A stretch of DNA of 7,584 nucleotides from Candidatus Methanofastidiosum methylothiophilum (GCA_001587675.1 LNGD01000077.1:1-7584), one strand, 5' to 3'; counted from the stretch's first letter, positions 1 to 5,580 are shown. The notes: generated by a model not told the origin, from the sequence alone. Numbers and translations are program-made.

Positions 1-10
1 AAACCATAAA

Positions 11-20
11 ATTTTTATAC
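11..20 (+). promoter_or_regulatory. Candidate TATA box for the 48-449 ORF
   Basis: An AT-rich TTTTTATA-like stretch is centred about 32 bp before the ATG at 48. With the usual archaeal spacing this puts the transcription start near 42, giving an almost leaderless mRNA. No ribosome binding site is visible before the ATG, which agrees with that. It is a single weak motif in AT-rich DNA, so the call is tentative. Confidence 0.3.
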
Positions 21-47
21 TCTATAGTGTAGCAATTACTTACTAAT

Positions 48-449
48 ATGTATCAATTATATGAGATACGTGACTGGATATACGAATGTGAGCGTTTCCT
101 CTTTCTTGCAGAGGTGCACTTCATAGACGAAAAGGTATCTCCCTTATGTCATAATTTCTGCCATGTGCTAACTGGCAATAAGCTGAGAGAAATGCTTGAT
201 CTTTTAGCTGAGCAGCAGTGCTCTTGCCTAAATGTCCATTCATGTGTCACACCAAAGGAACTTGATCTCTTCAAATGTATTGTGGATAATGTGTCATCCG
301 AAAGATGGCATGAGTTATGCACTGAAAAAATAATGGAAGCACAGAATATACTGCACAAGCTTGCCTGCGGACTTGAAAACGATATCATGCAGGTGTATAA
401 AGAAAAAGGATATCCATTATTATGTCCTGAAACTGAACTATATCTCTAA
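48..449 (+). CDS. Hypothetical Cys-rich, mostly helical protein
   Basis: A 133-residue ORF that I do not recognise. The product is predicted mostly alpha-helical, has no signal peptide or membrane segment, and carries nine or so cysteines, including CSC and CHNFC-type spacings, without a clean zinc-finger pattern. GC over 61-420 is 144/360 (40%), against 124/360 (34%) in the next gene (601-960), so it may have a different origin. It ends in tandem stops (TAATAA). Its last residues, LLCPETELYL, look like the first strand of the ATP-grasp ligase that continues in another frame just downstream. Part or all of this ORF may therefore be the N-terminus of that ligase, cut off by a frame change. Another reading starts the ligase at the in-frame ATG at 387 and treats the rest as independent. 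A real gene is likely; its identity is unknown. Confidence 0.55.
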   Translation: MYQLYEIRDWIYECERFLFLAEVHFIDEKVSPLCHNFCHVLTGNKLREMLDLLAEQQCSCLNVHSCVTPKELDLFKCIVDNVSSERWHELCTEKIMEAQNILHKLACGLENDIMQVYKEKGYPLLCPETELYL

Positions 450-565
450 TAAAGTTTAGGGAAGAGGCAGAAAATCTAGGGCACGAAGTCTATTTTATTT
501 TCCCCACTGAAATTAAAAAAATAGCGGGCCTAGATGGTCTTTTTATTAGATCTAGAACTGACTCA
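437..565 (+). other. Upstream open frame continuing the ATP-grasp ligase N-terminus
   Basis: The frame of the ATP-grasp gene stays open for 43 codons before its first ATG, back to a TGA at 434-436. It contains no ATG, GTG or TTG. The translation is protein-like and family-like: KFREEAENLGHEVYFI, then GLDGLFIRSRTDS leading straight into the methionine at 566. This matches the helix-strand and 'DALFIR' segments that precede the ATP-grasp core in RimK-like proteins. The coding content implies that translation enters this frame from upstream, most simply from the 48-449 frame. Losing two bases of the CTCT at 444-447 would give ELYL-IKFREE. The stretch is coding in character but lacks a start of its own. 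Confidence 0.6.
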
Positions 566-1261
566 ATGAATATTAGTTATGTTGCAGCAAGGATTGCTGA
601 ATTAAATGGAATACCAGTAATAGACGATCCCGATTCAATTAGGATTTGCTCAGATAAAATAAACATGTACCTCCATCTTATGAAACATGATGTTCCAATG
701 CCCAAAACAATTTTCATTAAGAAGGGAGAGGTAACTTTAGAAAATCTTGAAGAAATATTCAAAATGTTTAATCCCCCAATGATTCTCAAAGAACCCTCTA
801 CTTCATTCTCAGCCAGGGTAGAAAGGGTCTATACAAAGGAAGAATTCATAAAGGTATCAAGAAGATTTATCAAACTCTCTGACTGGGTTGTTGTTCAAGA
901 ATTCATCAACAGCAGATTTGACTGGAGAATAGGAATTTTGAATGGAGAGTTTTTGTATGCCTGTAAATACATAATCCCAAATGAAACCTTTAAGATACAG
1001 GCATCTGTAAACGGTCATTTAGTTTACTGTGATGTTGAAAGTGTTCCTAAAGAATTAGTGCCAAAGGAGATAATTGATCTTGGTATAAAGGCCGGTAAAG
1101 CCATAGGGAGCGGTCTTTACGGAATCGATATCAAAGAAAATAACGGGAACCTTTACGTAATTGAGGTAAATGATAATCCCTCTTTAGACGGAGGAGAAGA
1201 TAAGAATTATCCAGATATTTATGAAAAGATAATTTCACGCTTGATGCAGCGACCTTATTAA
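566..1261 (+). CDS. RimK-like ATP-grasp ligase
   Basis: Predicted ATP-dependent carboxylate-amine/thiol ligase of the ATP-grasp superfamily, which activates a carboxylate as acyl-phosphate and joins it to an amine. The visible 231 residues hold VIDDPDSI (about 18-25), the ATP-binding part with MILKEPSTSFS (about 72-82), VVVQEF then FDWRIGILNG (about 109-126), and the metal-binding GLYGIDIK and VIEVNDNPSLDGG near the C-terminus. The DDPDSI, FDWRIG and EVNDNP segments resemble the ATP-grasp half of RimK-type proteins that carry a separate N-terminal RLAN domain; that subgroup is inferred. The substrate cannot be told. ATG 566 is the only canonical start in frame, yet homologous sequence continues 43 codons upstream, so a product starting here would lack much of the pre-ATP-grasp domain. 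The gene is probably frame-disrupted or recoded near 446. Its stop overlaps the convergent membrane-protein gene by 4 bp. Confidence 0.85.
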   Translation: MNISYVAARIAELNGIPVIDDPDSIRICSDKINMYLHLMKHDVPMPKTIFIKKGEVTLENLEEIFKMFNPPMILKEPSTSFSARVERVYTKEEFIKVSRRFIKLSDWVVVQEFINSRFDWRIGILNGEFLYACKYIIPNETFKIQASVNGHLVYCDVESVPKELVPKEIIDLGIKAGKAIGSGLYGIDIKENNGNLYVIEVNDNPSLDGGEDKNYPDIYEKIISRLMQRPY

Positions 1262-1881
1262 GGTTTATTGAAGAATTTTATTATTTGCGTCCCCGGAATT
1301 ATCAAGAAATAAACAAGAATACTTAGCGGCGGGGAAATAAAAGAAAAGGCTAGAGCCAATAGACAAACTACAATCATTGAAATTTTTATATCTCTATTTG
1401 CTAAAATCATCTTTTTATCTATTTTTTCATCAATCAGATTATTCTTCACTGCATAAAACCACAGCAGAAACAGAAATGCAGAAAGTATGAAAAAGTTAAT
1501 ATGAAAAACAAAAACAGCTGTGTGTAGATAAGGGTAGTCTCCACTTAAAGAAGTTGAAAAAGGGATTAAAGCAATGAACATTAACCATATTACATTTATT
1601 ATTATGAACTGTTTATCTATCCTCTTTATGCATTCAAATCTGCTATGATGTAAATACCAAAATAAGCTCAAGAGCCCAAATGCTGTAAAGTATATAAGTA
1701 TCTGGGGGATCATCTTCATGACAGCATTTGCAATAACAATATCATCTTTGATATCAAGCCCTGGGGGAAAGTCTATAGTTAAGACCAGAATTGTCATGCA
1801 AGTTGCAAAAACTCCGTCGATTAAGGATCCAAGTCTATTTTTGTTAAGGAAGTTTTCATTTATCCGTTCTTTCATGGCCAT
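1258..1881 (-). CDS. TMEM175/DUF1211-family membrane protein, putative K+ channel
   Basis: A 207-residue integral membrane protein of the prokaryotic TMEM175 (DUF1211) family, whose studied members are potassium-selective channels in the cytoplasmic membrane. The length is typical. About six hydrophobic helices follow each other, beginning just after residue 20. The family signature near the first helix (RxxxFSDG) appears as R16-LGSL-I-D22-G23-VFA, so the aromatic and serine positions are replaced while Arg, Asp and Gly remain. FWYLHHSRF and the 'LIPFST' segment later in the protein are also typical of the family. The start is ATG 1881, though ATG 1875 two codons on is equally possible. No ribosome binding site is seen. 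The gene stands alone, convergent with the ATP-grasp ligase (4-bp overlap) and unlinked to the operon upstream. Family call confident; transport function inferred. Confidence 0.85.
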   Translation of the reverse strand: MAMKERINENFLNKNRLGSLIDGVFATCMTILVLTIDFPPGLDIKDDIVIANAVMKMIPQILIYFTAFGLLSLFWYLHHSRFECIKRIDKQFIIINVIWLMFIALIPFSTSLSGDYPYLHTAVFVFHINFFILSAFLFLLWFYAVKNNLIDEKIDKKMILANRDIKISMIVVCLLALAFSFISPPLSILVYFLIIPGTQIIKFFNKP

Positions 1882-1924
1882 ATTATTTATCTAGAAAAAT
1901 ATCTTTTTATTGTTTATGTTGACC

Positions 1925-1933
1925 TATTTATAA
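1925..1933 (-). promoter_or_regulatory. Candidate TATA box for the TMEM175-like gene
   Basis: On the minus strand this reads TTATAAATA, a good archaeal TATA-like sequence. It lies 44-52 bp before the ATG at 1881, predicting a start of transcription near 1903 and a leader of about 20 nt without a clear ribosome binding site. On the plus strand the same bases (TATTTATAA) could serve the small ORF at 1971. Confidence 0.35.
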
Positions 1934-1970
1934 TCCAGTTGGAAAATATTATGGGATTTTTCTATTTGTA

Positions 1971-2108
1971 ATGATTACTGCCATTTTAATCTTTAGGGAA
2001 ATATATATCTTTGAAAATAGTATAGTTATTATTCTGGCTAGCGCTATCTCTCTAGTAAGCAGGATAAAAATGTTAAATAATAGAAAAAAATTGATAAATA
2101 CTATCTAA
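1971..2108 (+). CDS. Possible small single-pass membrane protein (45 aa)
   Basis: A short ORF in the 219-bp gap between the membrane-protein gene and the core operon. It starts with ATG and ends with TAA. The product has one hydrophobic stretch (about residues 18-31: IVIILASAISLVS within it), flanked by an acidic stretch before and basic residues (R31, K33, then NNRKK) after, as in a small inner-membrane peptide with a positive cytoplasmic tail. A TATA-like motif lies about 40 bp upstream. Its 3' end overlaps the PAC2 gene by 8 bp tail to tail, as other convergent pairs here do. In DNA this AT-rich a chance ORF of this length is quite possible, and I recognise no family. Confidence 0.25.
   Translation: MITAILIFREIYIFENSIVIILASAISLVSRIKMLNNRKKLINTI
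2066..2090 (-). terminator. Oligo-T terminator candidate for the core operon
   Basis: Reading the minus strand past the PAC2 stop, a run of seven T (2090-2084) starts 10 nt after the stop codon and a run of five T (2070-2066) follows. Oligo-T tracts without a hairpin are the usual intrinsic terminator in Euryarchaeota. The position at the end of the seven-gene operon fits. Confidence 0.5.
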
Positions 2109-2880
2109 TATAACCAGTTTCTTCAGTTCCTGGAGATAATGTCTGGTACTCCGTCATGTTCTTCTGCATTTCCTGTATCTTTGAGAGCGCCTTTTCAGTT
2201 TCTTCTGCTCTCTTGTCTAGCTCTTCCATGTTTACTTCGAGTTCCAATATGTCCACAAGAACTTGTAGGACTGCCTTTGAGGCCTTTGCATCAATTATGT
2301 AACCTGGAGATTCTCCCAATAGGCAAAGCCCTCTCATATCCCTAAGTTTACCCATTGCAATTATAAGTCCGGATGCTCCGACTATTGCTGATCCTGGGTC
2401 TTCCCTAAAAACTATATTCTTGTCTTTGTATTTTTCTACTGTTTCTACGTCAGATGCTGCACCCAAGACCTTTGGTTCCTTTACCGGGTATCCTCCTGTT
2501 GAATAACCTCCAAGGGTAAACATTTCTTTGACACCAAATTTCTGAACGAAATCTAGAATCAAAGATGCAATTTCATAGTGACCGTAGGCATCTGTCGGTG
2601 GCGGCTGAGTATCTCCGCTTAAGAACAATAAATCCCTCTTTCCACCTGTGTAATAGTAAAATTCATTTTTCATTAGCCTCATAGTTGAATCCTTCTCAAC
2701 TAACGCTTGATGAGGAAATCTTGGTGAATATAAATCAGCAAACTTAACAGCTTTTAACTCTTGAATAAGATGATCAGCAGCAAGTTTTCCAACAAGTCCA
2801 ATTCCAGGAAGCCCCTCTATAAAAATTGGATTATTTAATTTCAAATCTTTAATCTCTTCAACAATATAAGACTCTTTCAT
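2101..2880 (-). CDS. PAC2-family protein (archaeal proteasome-assembly-chaperone homologue)
   Basis: A 259-residue protein of the PAC2 family, the archaeal relatives of eukaryotic proteasome assembly chaperones. Its role in archaea is not firmly known; binding to the 20S core has been proposed for relatives. Family features are the N-terminal IEGLPGIGLVGKLAADHL (about 21-38), FPHQALV, the LFLSGDTQPP segment, a central TLGGYSTGGY, and GASGLI followed by CLLGESPGY. After about residue 210 comes a charged heptad-like helix (ELDKRAEETEKALSKIQEM) that should form a coiled coil. ATG 2880 overlaps the Nop10 stop as ATGA, with GAGGT three bases upstream. It is the last gene of the operon and is followed by an oligo-T tract. 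Family call secure; function inferred. Confidence 0.9.
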   Translation of the reverse strand: MKESYIVEEIKDLKLNNPIFIEGLPGIGLVGKLAADHLIQELKAVKFADLYSPRFPHQALVEKDSTMRLMKNEFYYYTGGKRDLLFLSGDTQPPPTDAYGHYEIASLILDFVQKFGVKEMFTLGGYSTGGYPVKEPKVLGAASDVETVEKYKDKNIVFREDPGSAIVGASGLIIAMGKLRDMRGLCLLGESPGYIIDAKASKAVLQVLVDILELEVNMEELDKRAEETEKALSKIQEMQKNMTEYQTLSPGTEETGYIR

Positions 2881-3041
2881 AGTACCTCTCCCCTTTCTTT
2901 TTTTATCATTCTCCTGTATTTACCGTACCTATCCTCCGGTGAAAACTTTGGTGGATGCGGATTAACAGTATTAACTTTACATATTGGACATAAATCCTTT
3001 AGAGTATAATTATTACATTGAGGACAGATTTTCATCTTCAT
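2877..3041 (-). CDS. nop10: H/ACA RNA-protein complex component Nop10
   Basis: A 54-residue protein, the usual Nop10 length. Nop10 binds Cbf5 in box H/ACA ribonucleoproteins and supports guide-RNA-directed pseudouridylation of rRNA. The N-terminal zinc ribbon has C6-x2-C9 and C18-x2-C21. It is followed by the hallmark HPPKFSPEDRYGKYRR segment that contacts Cbf5. ATG 3041 is chosen because homologues begin just before the first Cys pair; ATG 3035 (two codons later) is possible. A longer open frame reaching 3107 would run inside the aIF2 alpha gene and add 22 residues no Nop10 has. There is 1 nt between the aIF2 alpha stop and this start, and the stop overlaps the PAC2 start by 4 nt, so translational coupling is likely. 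Confidence 0.95.
   Translation of the reverse strand: MKMKICPQCNNYTLKDLCPICKVNTVNPHPPKFSPEDRYGKYRRMIKKERGEVL
2884..2888 (-). promoter_or_regulatory. Ribosome binding site of the PAC2 gene
   Basis: GAGGT on the minus strand, three bases before ATG 2880 and inside the Nop10 coding end. It supports this start and translation of PAC2 as part of the operon. Confidence 0.6.
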
Positions 3042-3042
3042 T

Positions 3043-3822
3043 TTATGATCTCTTAAAGGAACCCTTACCCTCATTATTTTGAACGTATGAAATTGCCATA
3101 TCTGCAATCTCTCTCAAAACAGATTCTGCTAATTTGTAATCTTCCGCAATAATATGGATAGAATATTTTGGAGAACCTTCATTCCTTATGTCTATTTCCT
3201 CTACTTTATCTTTGAACTTTTCTCTAGCATTAATTAAAGCATCTTTTATTATATTTACACCATCACCAGAAAAACATTCAAGTGTTATGTGACCAGTGAT
3301 AGAAACTAAAGGATTTTCAACGTTAGTAGTTATCACTTCATAAAGGCCGTCAACATATTTCTCATCAATTACGCTAGATAAAATATCCTTTCCTTTTGTC
3401 GAAGCCTGTTCAAAAGCGGTATATAAATCTCCATATTTGTTTACTAAAGGCACCCCAACGGTATGAATTATTTCCTTAAAGTCTTCGCCAATGTTTGTAG
3501 CGAATAACTCAAGGAGCTTTTCCCCCTTTTTCTCCCTCTTATACTCCTGGACCTTTGTCTTTTTCTGCTGGCTTGTTACTCTTCTAAGGGAAAGATCTAT
3601 ATGATTTTTTGATTCATCGACTTTTAGTACCTTACAAACTATTTTCTGACCTTCCCTAACGTGGTTCCTAATATTCTTTACCCAGCTGGAGGATATCTCC
3701 TTAATATGAATCATACCTTCCTTGTCATATTCATCCAGAACAACGAAGGCCCCATATGGGAAAACTTCCTTTACTGAACACATGACAAGGTCCCCTTCTT
3801 CGGGGTAATCCTTTTCAAGCAT
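3043..3822 (-). CDS. eif2a: Translation initiation factor aIF2 subunit alpha
   Basis: The alpha subunit of archaeal initiation factor 2, which with beta and gamma delivers initiator Met-tRNA to the small ribosomal subunit. At 259 residues it is full length. An S1/OB domain covers about residues 9-82 (GDLVMCSVKEVFPYGAFVVL, then EGMIHIKEISSSWVKNIR, ending HIDLSLRRVT). A helical domain follows (about 85-170), then an alpha-beta C-terminal domain containing ITGHITLECFSGDGVNII that binds the gamma subunit. The SSSW loop matches the region where eukaryotic eIF2 alpha carries its regulatory serine, but the eukaryotic context is not conserved. ATG 3822 is preceded by GGAGTGA at 7-nt spacing. The gene follows S27e after 7 nt and precedes Nop10 by 1 nt. 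The gamma subunit lies on the same strand about 3 kb upstream, in another transcription unit. Confidence 0.97.
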   Translation of the reverse strand: MLEKDYPEEGDLVMCSVKEVFPYGAFVVLDEYDKEGMIHIKEISSSWVKNIRNHVREGQKIVCKVLKVDESKNHIDLSLRRVTSQQKKTKVQEYKREKKGEKLLELFATNIGEDFKEIIHTVGVPLVNKYGDLYTAFEQASTKGKDILSSVIDEKYVDGLYEVITTNVENPLVSITGHITLECFSGDGVNIIKDALINAREKFKDKVEEIDIRNEGSPKYSIHIIAEDYKLAESVLREIADMAISYVQNNEGKGSFKRS

Positions 3823-3829
3823 TAAATGT

Positions 3830-3836
3830 TCACTCC
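3830..3836 (-). promoter_or_regulatory. Ribosome binding site of aIF2 alpha
   Basis: GGAGTGA, overlapping the S27e stop codon, 7 nt before ATG 3822. It is a strong match to the archaeal anti-Shine-Dalgarno and fixes the aIF2 alpha start. Confidence 0.7.
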
Positions 3837-4006
3837 AATACTTCTAGTATTTCAGCGTTGATCTTACCTACTCCACCTTTGGACTCAACAAGGGATTTTC
3901 CACATGTTAAACACTTTACGGTGATTGCTGGTCTATTGAATACAATCTGCTCGCTTGAGCAGTCAGTGCATTTTACTCTCAAAAACTTAGAAACAAGTTT
4001 TTTCAT
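3830..4006 (-). CDS. rps27e: 30S ribosomal protein S27e
   Basis: A small zinc-binding protein of the archaeal/eukaryotic small ribosomal subunit, 58 residues and within the normal archaeal range. The four zinc ligands are C13-x2-C16 and C32-x2-C35, in the typical KFLRVKCTDC and VKCLTCGKSL contexts. ATG 4006 is chosen because GGAGG stands 6 nt before it; a TTG at 4021 would extend the frame back into L44e by five residues and is not supported. The gene starts 1 nt after the L44e stop and ends 7 nt before aIF2 alpha, so its ribosome binding site lies in the L44e coding end. Confidence 0.96.
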   Translation of the reverse strand: MKKLVSKFLRVKCTDCSSEQIVFNRPAITVKCLTCGKSLVESKGGVGKINAEILEVLE

Positions 4007-4007
4007 T

Positions 4008-4286
4008 TTATGCCTCCACAAACTCTAATTTTTTAATCCTGAAGCCTTTTCTTGTAGTAGCTTTCTTGCAAACTTCGCATCTGTATCTTAAATCAAGCTT
4101 CTTTACAGTTTTCTCACCGTTAACTGAAGATCTAGGGAAACCCCTGTAACCTTTAATTTTTCTTCTATACCTTCTCTGACCTGCACTAAGTTCTCCTCTT
4201 TTTCTCTTCTTTACAGTCTCCACCTTGTGAGATGTGTGTTTCTTACAGGTCGGGCAATAGGTATTCATCTTTTTTGGCATTTTCAT
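4008..4286 (-). CDS. rpl44e: 50S ribosomal protein L44e
   Basis: A zinc-binding protein of the archaeal/eukaryotic large subunit (eL42 family), located near the ribosomal E site. The 92 residues fit the family. Zinc ligands are C11-x2-C14 (NTYCPTCKKHT) and C70-x2-C73 (YRCEVCKKAT). Between them is the very basic stretch with RYRRKIKGYRGFPR, which contacts rRNA. ATG 4286 gives the usual MKMPKK start and has GTGAT 4 nt upstream; the GTG at 4295 that would add three residues is itself part of that binding site. The gene follows the GINS gene by 14 nt and precedes S27e by 1 nt. Confidence 0.96.
   Translation of the reverse strand: MKMPKKMNTYCPTCKKHTSHKVETVKKRKRGELSAGQRRYRRKIKGYRGFPRSSVNGEKTVKKLDLRYRCEVCKKATTRKGFRIKKLEFVEA
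4013..4017 (-). promoter_or_regulatory. Ribosome binding site of S27e
   Basis: GGAGG, 6 nt before ATG 4006 and inside the last codons of L44e. It decides the S27e start. Confidence 0.75.
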
Positions 4287-4300
4287 AAGAATCACTTCAA

Positions 4301-4784
4301 TTAGCTTTCAGCAACTTTCTCTCTTATAAGTATCTCAGCATTTCTCAGAGGAATTGAAACTATCTCCCCTTTTTTATACGGTCCATAGGACCTCATATCT
4401 TCCCCTATGAACTCTGGTACATCTTGTGAGAGCTTTACCTCCTTAAAAACCTTTTCCCTTTGATCTTCCGTTTTTAGTTCAATATTTAGTAGATTGCTCT
4501 TATATTGAGAAAATAAATCCTGTATTGATTTAGTAATTTTAAGCTCAAAGTCATTGTTAGGTTGAAATCCCTCAAAGGAGTTCTCTATTAACTCCAGAAA
4601 TCTTTTTCTGGTAAAAAGCTCAAAGTGCTCTTTGGCGAGGTCACTTTTTAATTTCTTTATCTTAGTTTCTAGCGAATTATCAAAAAACGTCCTTATAGTT
4701 CTCTTCCCCGTTATTATCCAAAACGCCTATTCTTATGCATTCTTTTCTAAAAATATTTATAGGGCTTTCATTATCTTTTCCCAT
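4301..4784 (-). CDS. GINS complex subunit (Gins51-like), reading frame interrupted
   Basis: A subunit of GINS, which joins MCM and the Cdc45-like GAN nuclease in the replicative helicase. Reading starts at ATG 4784, 7 nt after the PCNA stop, and runs 34 codons to a TGA at 4682-4680. The remaining 126 codons are in the +1 frame (4681-4301). Removing one T from the T6 run (4687-4682) joins them as NYKDVFDNSLETKIKKL, giving about 160 residues. The first part plus the following helices would be the A domain. The C-terminal B domain is plain: PEFIGEDMRSYGPYKKGE, then IVSIPLRNAEILI. The A-then-B order is that of Gins51/15, and Gins51 is the subunit commonly encoded next to PCNA. The downstream part has no ATG, GTG or TTG before the methionine in the B domain, so it cannot start on its own. 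The cause may be sequence error, a homopolymer indel or +1 recoding. Confidence 0.88.
4680..4687 (-). other. Frame break in GINS: T6 run followed by UGA
   Basis: On the minus strand the sequence is GAC GTT TTT TGA TAA in the first frame. Skipping the last T of the T6 run gives GAC GTT TTT GAT AAT and continues the GINS protein. The P-site codon UUU can re-pair with UUU one base on, beside a UGA stop. This resembles the slip-and-stop layout of the bacterial prfB +1 frameshift, though without its upstream Shine-Dalgarno element. A homopolymer sequencing or assembly error is the simplest alternative. Confidence 0.85.
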
Positions 4785-4791
4785 ATTTTTC

Positions 4792-5529
4792 TCATCTTTC
4801 AACTCTTGGGGCAAGTATGAACACTATTGTTGCACCTTCAATTTCAAATTCAAGTTTTACAGGCATGTCGTTCCCGATCTCAATTGAGAGTTCTCCGGGC
4901 ACTGACTTTGACATATCAGATAAGTAACTAAGATTAAATGTTGAAGACGCTGCTGCGGATACAATAATCTCGTAAAGGTCAGGATCTCCTTTTTCCAGTT
5001 TAACTTCAATATCCCCAGTATCACCTTCGGCATTCATATAGAACGCGTCGTCTGCCCTTAGCATTACGTGGTCTGAGACAATGTTAGCATCTTTTAGTCC
5101 TTCCCTAAATGCCTGTGAACTCATTCTAATCTTAGAAGTTGTATTCAATGATGGCATCTTAAGATTAGCTTGTTCTGTGACATCAATTAGCTGGCAGCCA
5201 AATCTTCTAGTTGATGTGCCTTTCAGAATCATCAGTATTTTATTTTTCTCTTCGTCGAGTTTTAAAACAAGGATATCGTCACTTCTACTCCTATTAATGA
5301 ACTTTGACATCTCTTCGATATCTATACCTATTGTTACTTCTTTATCAGTTTTATACTCGGCAAACACTTCTTTCTTCATTTTGAAATCAATCATGCTGAC
5401 GTGTGAAGGGTCCATAGCCCTAAGTTCAATTCCTTCAGCAGTAATCTTTAAGGGAACTTCTTCTACTAAGCTACCAATTGCAGTTACACACTTTTTCCAT
5501 GTTTCTGCACTCAAAACGGCTTCAAACAT
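4792..5529 (-). CDS. pcn: DNA polymerase sliding clamp PCNA
   Basis: The replication sliding clamp: it forms a trimeric ring around DNA and tethers polymerases, FEN1, ligase and other PIP-box partners. At 245 residues it is the normal archaeal size. Two similar domains are visible. The first includes EGIELRAMDPSHVSMIDF (about 33-50). The interdomain connecting loop runs through CQLIDVTEQANLKMPSL. The second contains FNLSYLSDMSK and ends in MPVKLEFEIEGATIVFILAP, the classic C-terminus. ATG 5529 (MFEAVLSAETWKK) is chosen over ATG 5544 because AGGTGA lies 4 nt before it, inside what would be the longer N-terminus. It is the first gene of the operon, behind a strong TATA box, and its stop is 7 nt before the GINS start, which suits two partners of the same replication machinery. 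Confidence 0.98.
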   Translation of the reverse strand: MFEAVLSAETWKKCVTAIGSLVEEVPLKITAEGIELRAMDPSHVSMIDFKMKKEVFAEYKTDKEVTIGIDIEEMSKFINRSRSDDILVLKLDEEKNKILMILKGTSTRRFGCQLIDVTEQANLKMPSLNTTSKIRMSSQAFREGLKDANIVSDHVMLRADDAFYMNAEGDTGDIEVKLEKGDPDLYEIIVSAAASSTFNLSYLSDMSKSVPGELSIEIGNDMPVKLEFEIEGATIVFILAPRVER

Positions 5530-5533
5530 TATC

Positions 5534-5539
5534 TCACCT
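5534..5539 (-). promoter_or_regulatory. Ribosome binding site of PCNA
   Basis: AGGTGA on the minus strand, 4 nt before ATG 5529. It shows that the in-frame ATG at 5544 is not the start. Confidence 0.75.
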
Positions 5540-5569
5540 AACAATCTATTAGCAATATTTTATCACTTT

Positions 5570-5579
5570 ATTTATAAAT
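5570..5579 (-). promoter_or_regulatory. TATA box of the PCNA operon
   Basis: A perfect 10-bp palindrome, ATTTATAAAT, directly upstream of PCNA and within 10 bp of the OB-fold gene's stop. Typical spacing predicts a transcription start near 5548 and a leader of about 19 nt carrying the AGGTGA site. This is the best promoter in the window and would drive all seven genes down to 2101. Confidence 0.65.
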
Positions 5580-5580
5580 T

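Noticed and set aside
149..789. Minus-strand ORFs of 79 (149-388) and 70 (577-789) codons
   Set aside because: They are opposite the Cys-rich ORF and the ATP-grasp gene and have no recognisable domain or start signal.
2139..2345. 68-codon plus-strand ORF opposite the PAC2 C-terminus
   Set aside because: Its Cys/Leu/Pro-rich translation comes from the antisense of the coiled-coil coding region. It has no start signal.
3042..3107. N-terminal extension of Nop10 by 22 residues
   Set aside because: It would lie wholly within the aIF2 alpha coding end, and Nop10 proteins start just before the first Cys pair.
4632..4820. 62-codon plus-strand ORF opposite GINS and the PCNA end
   Set aside because: It is explained by the GINS coding region on the other strand once the frame break is recognised.
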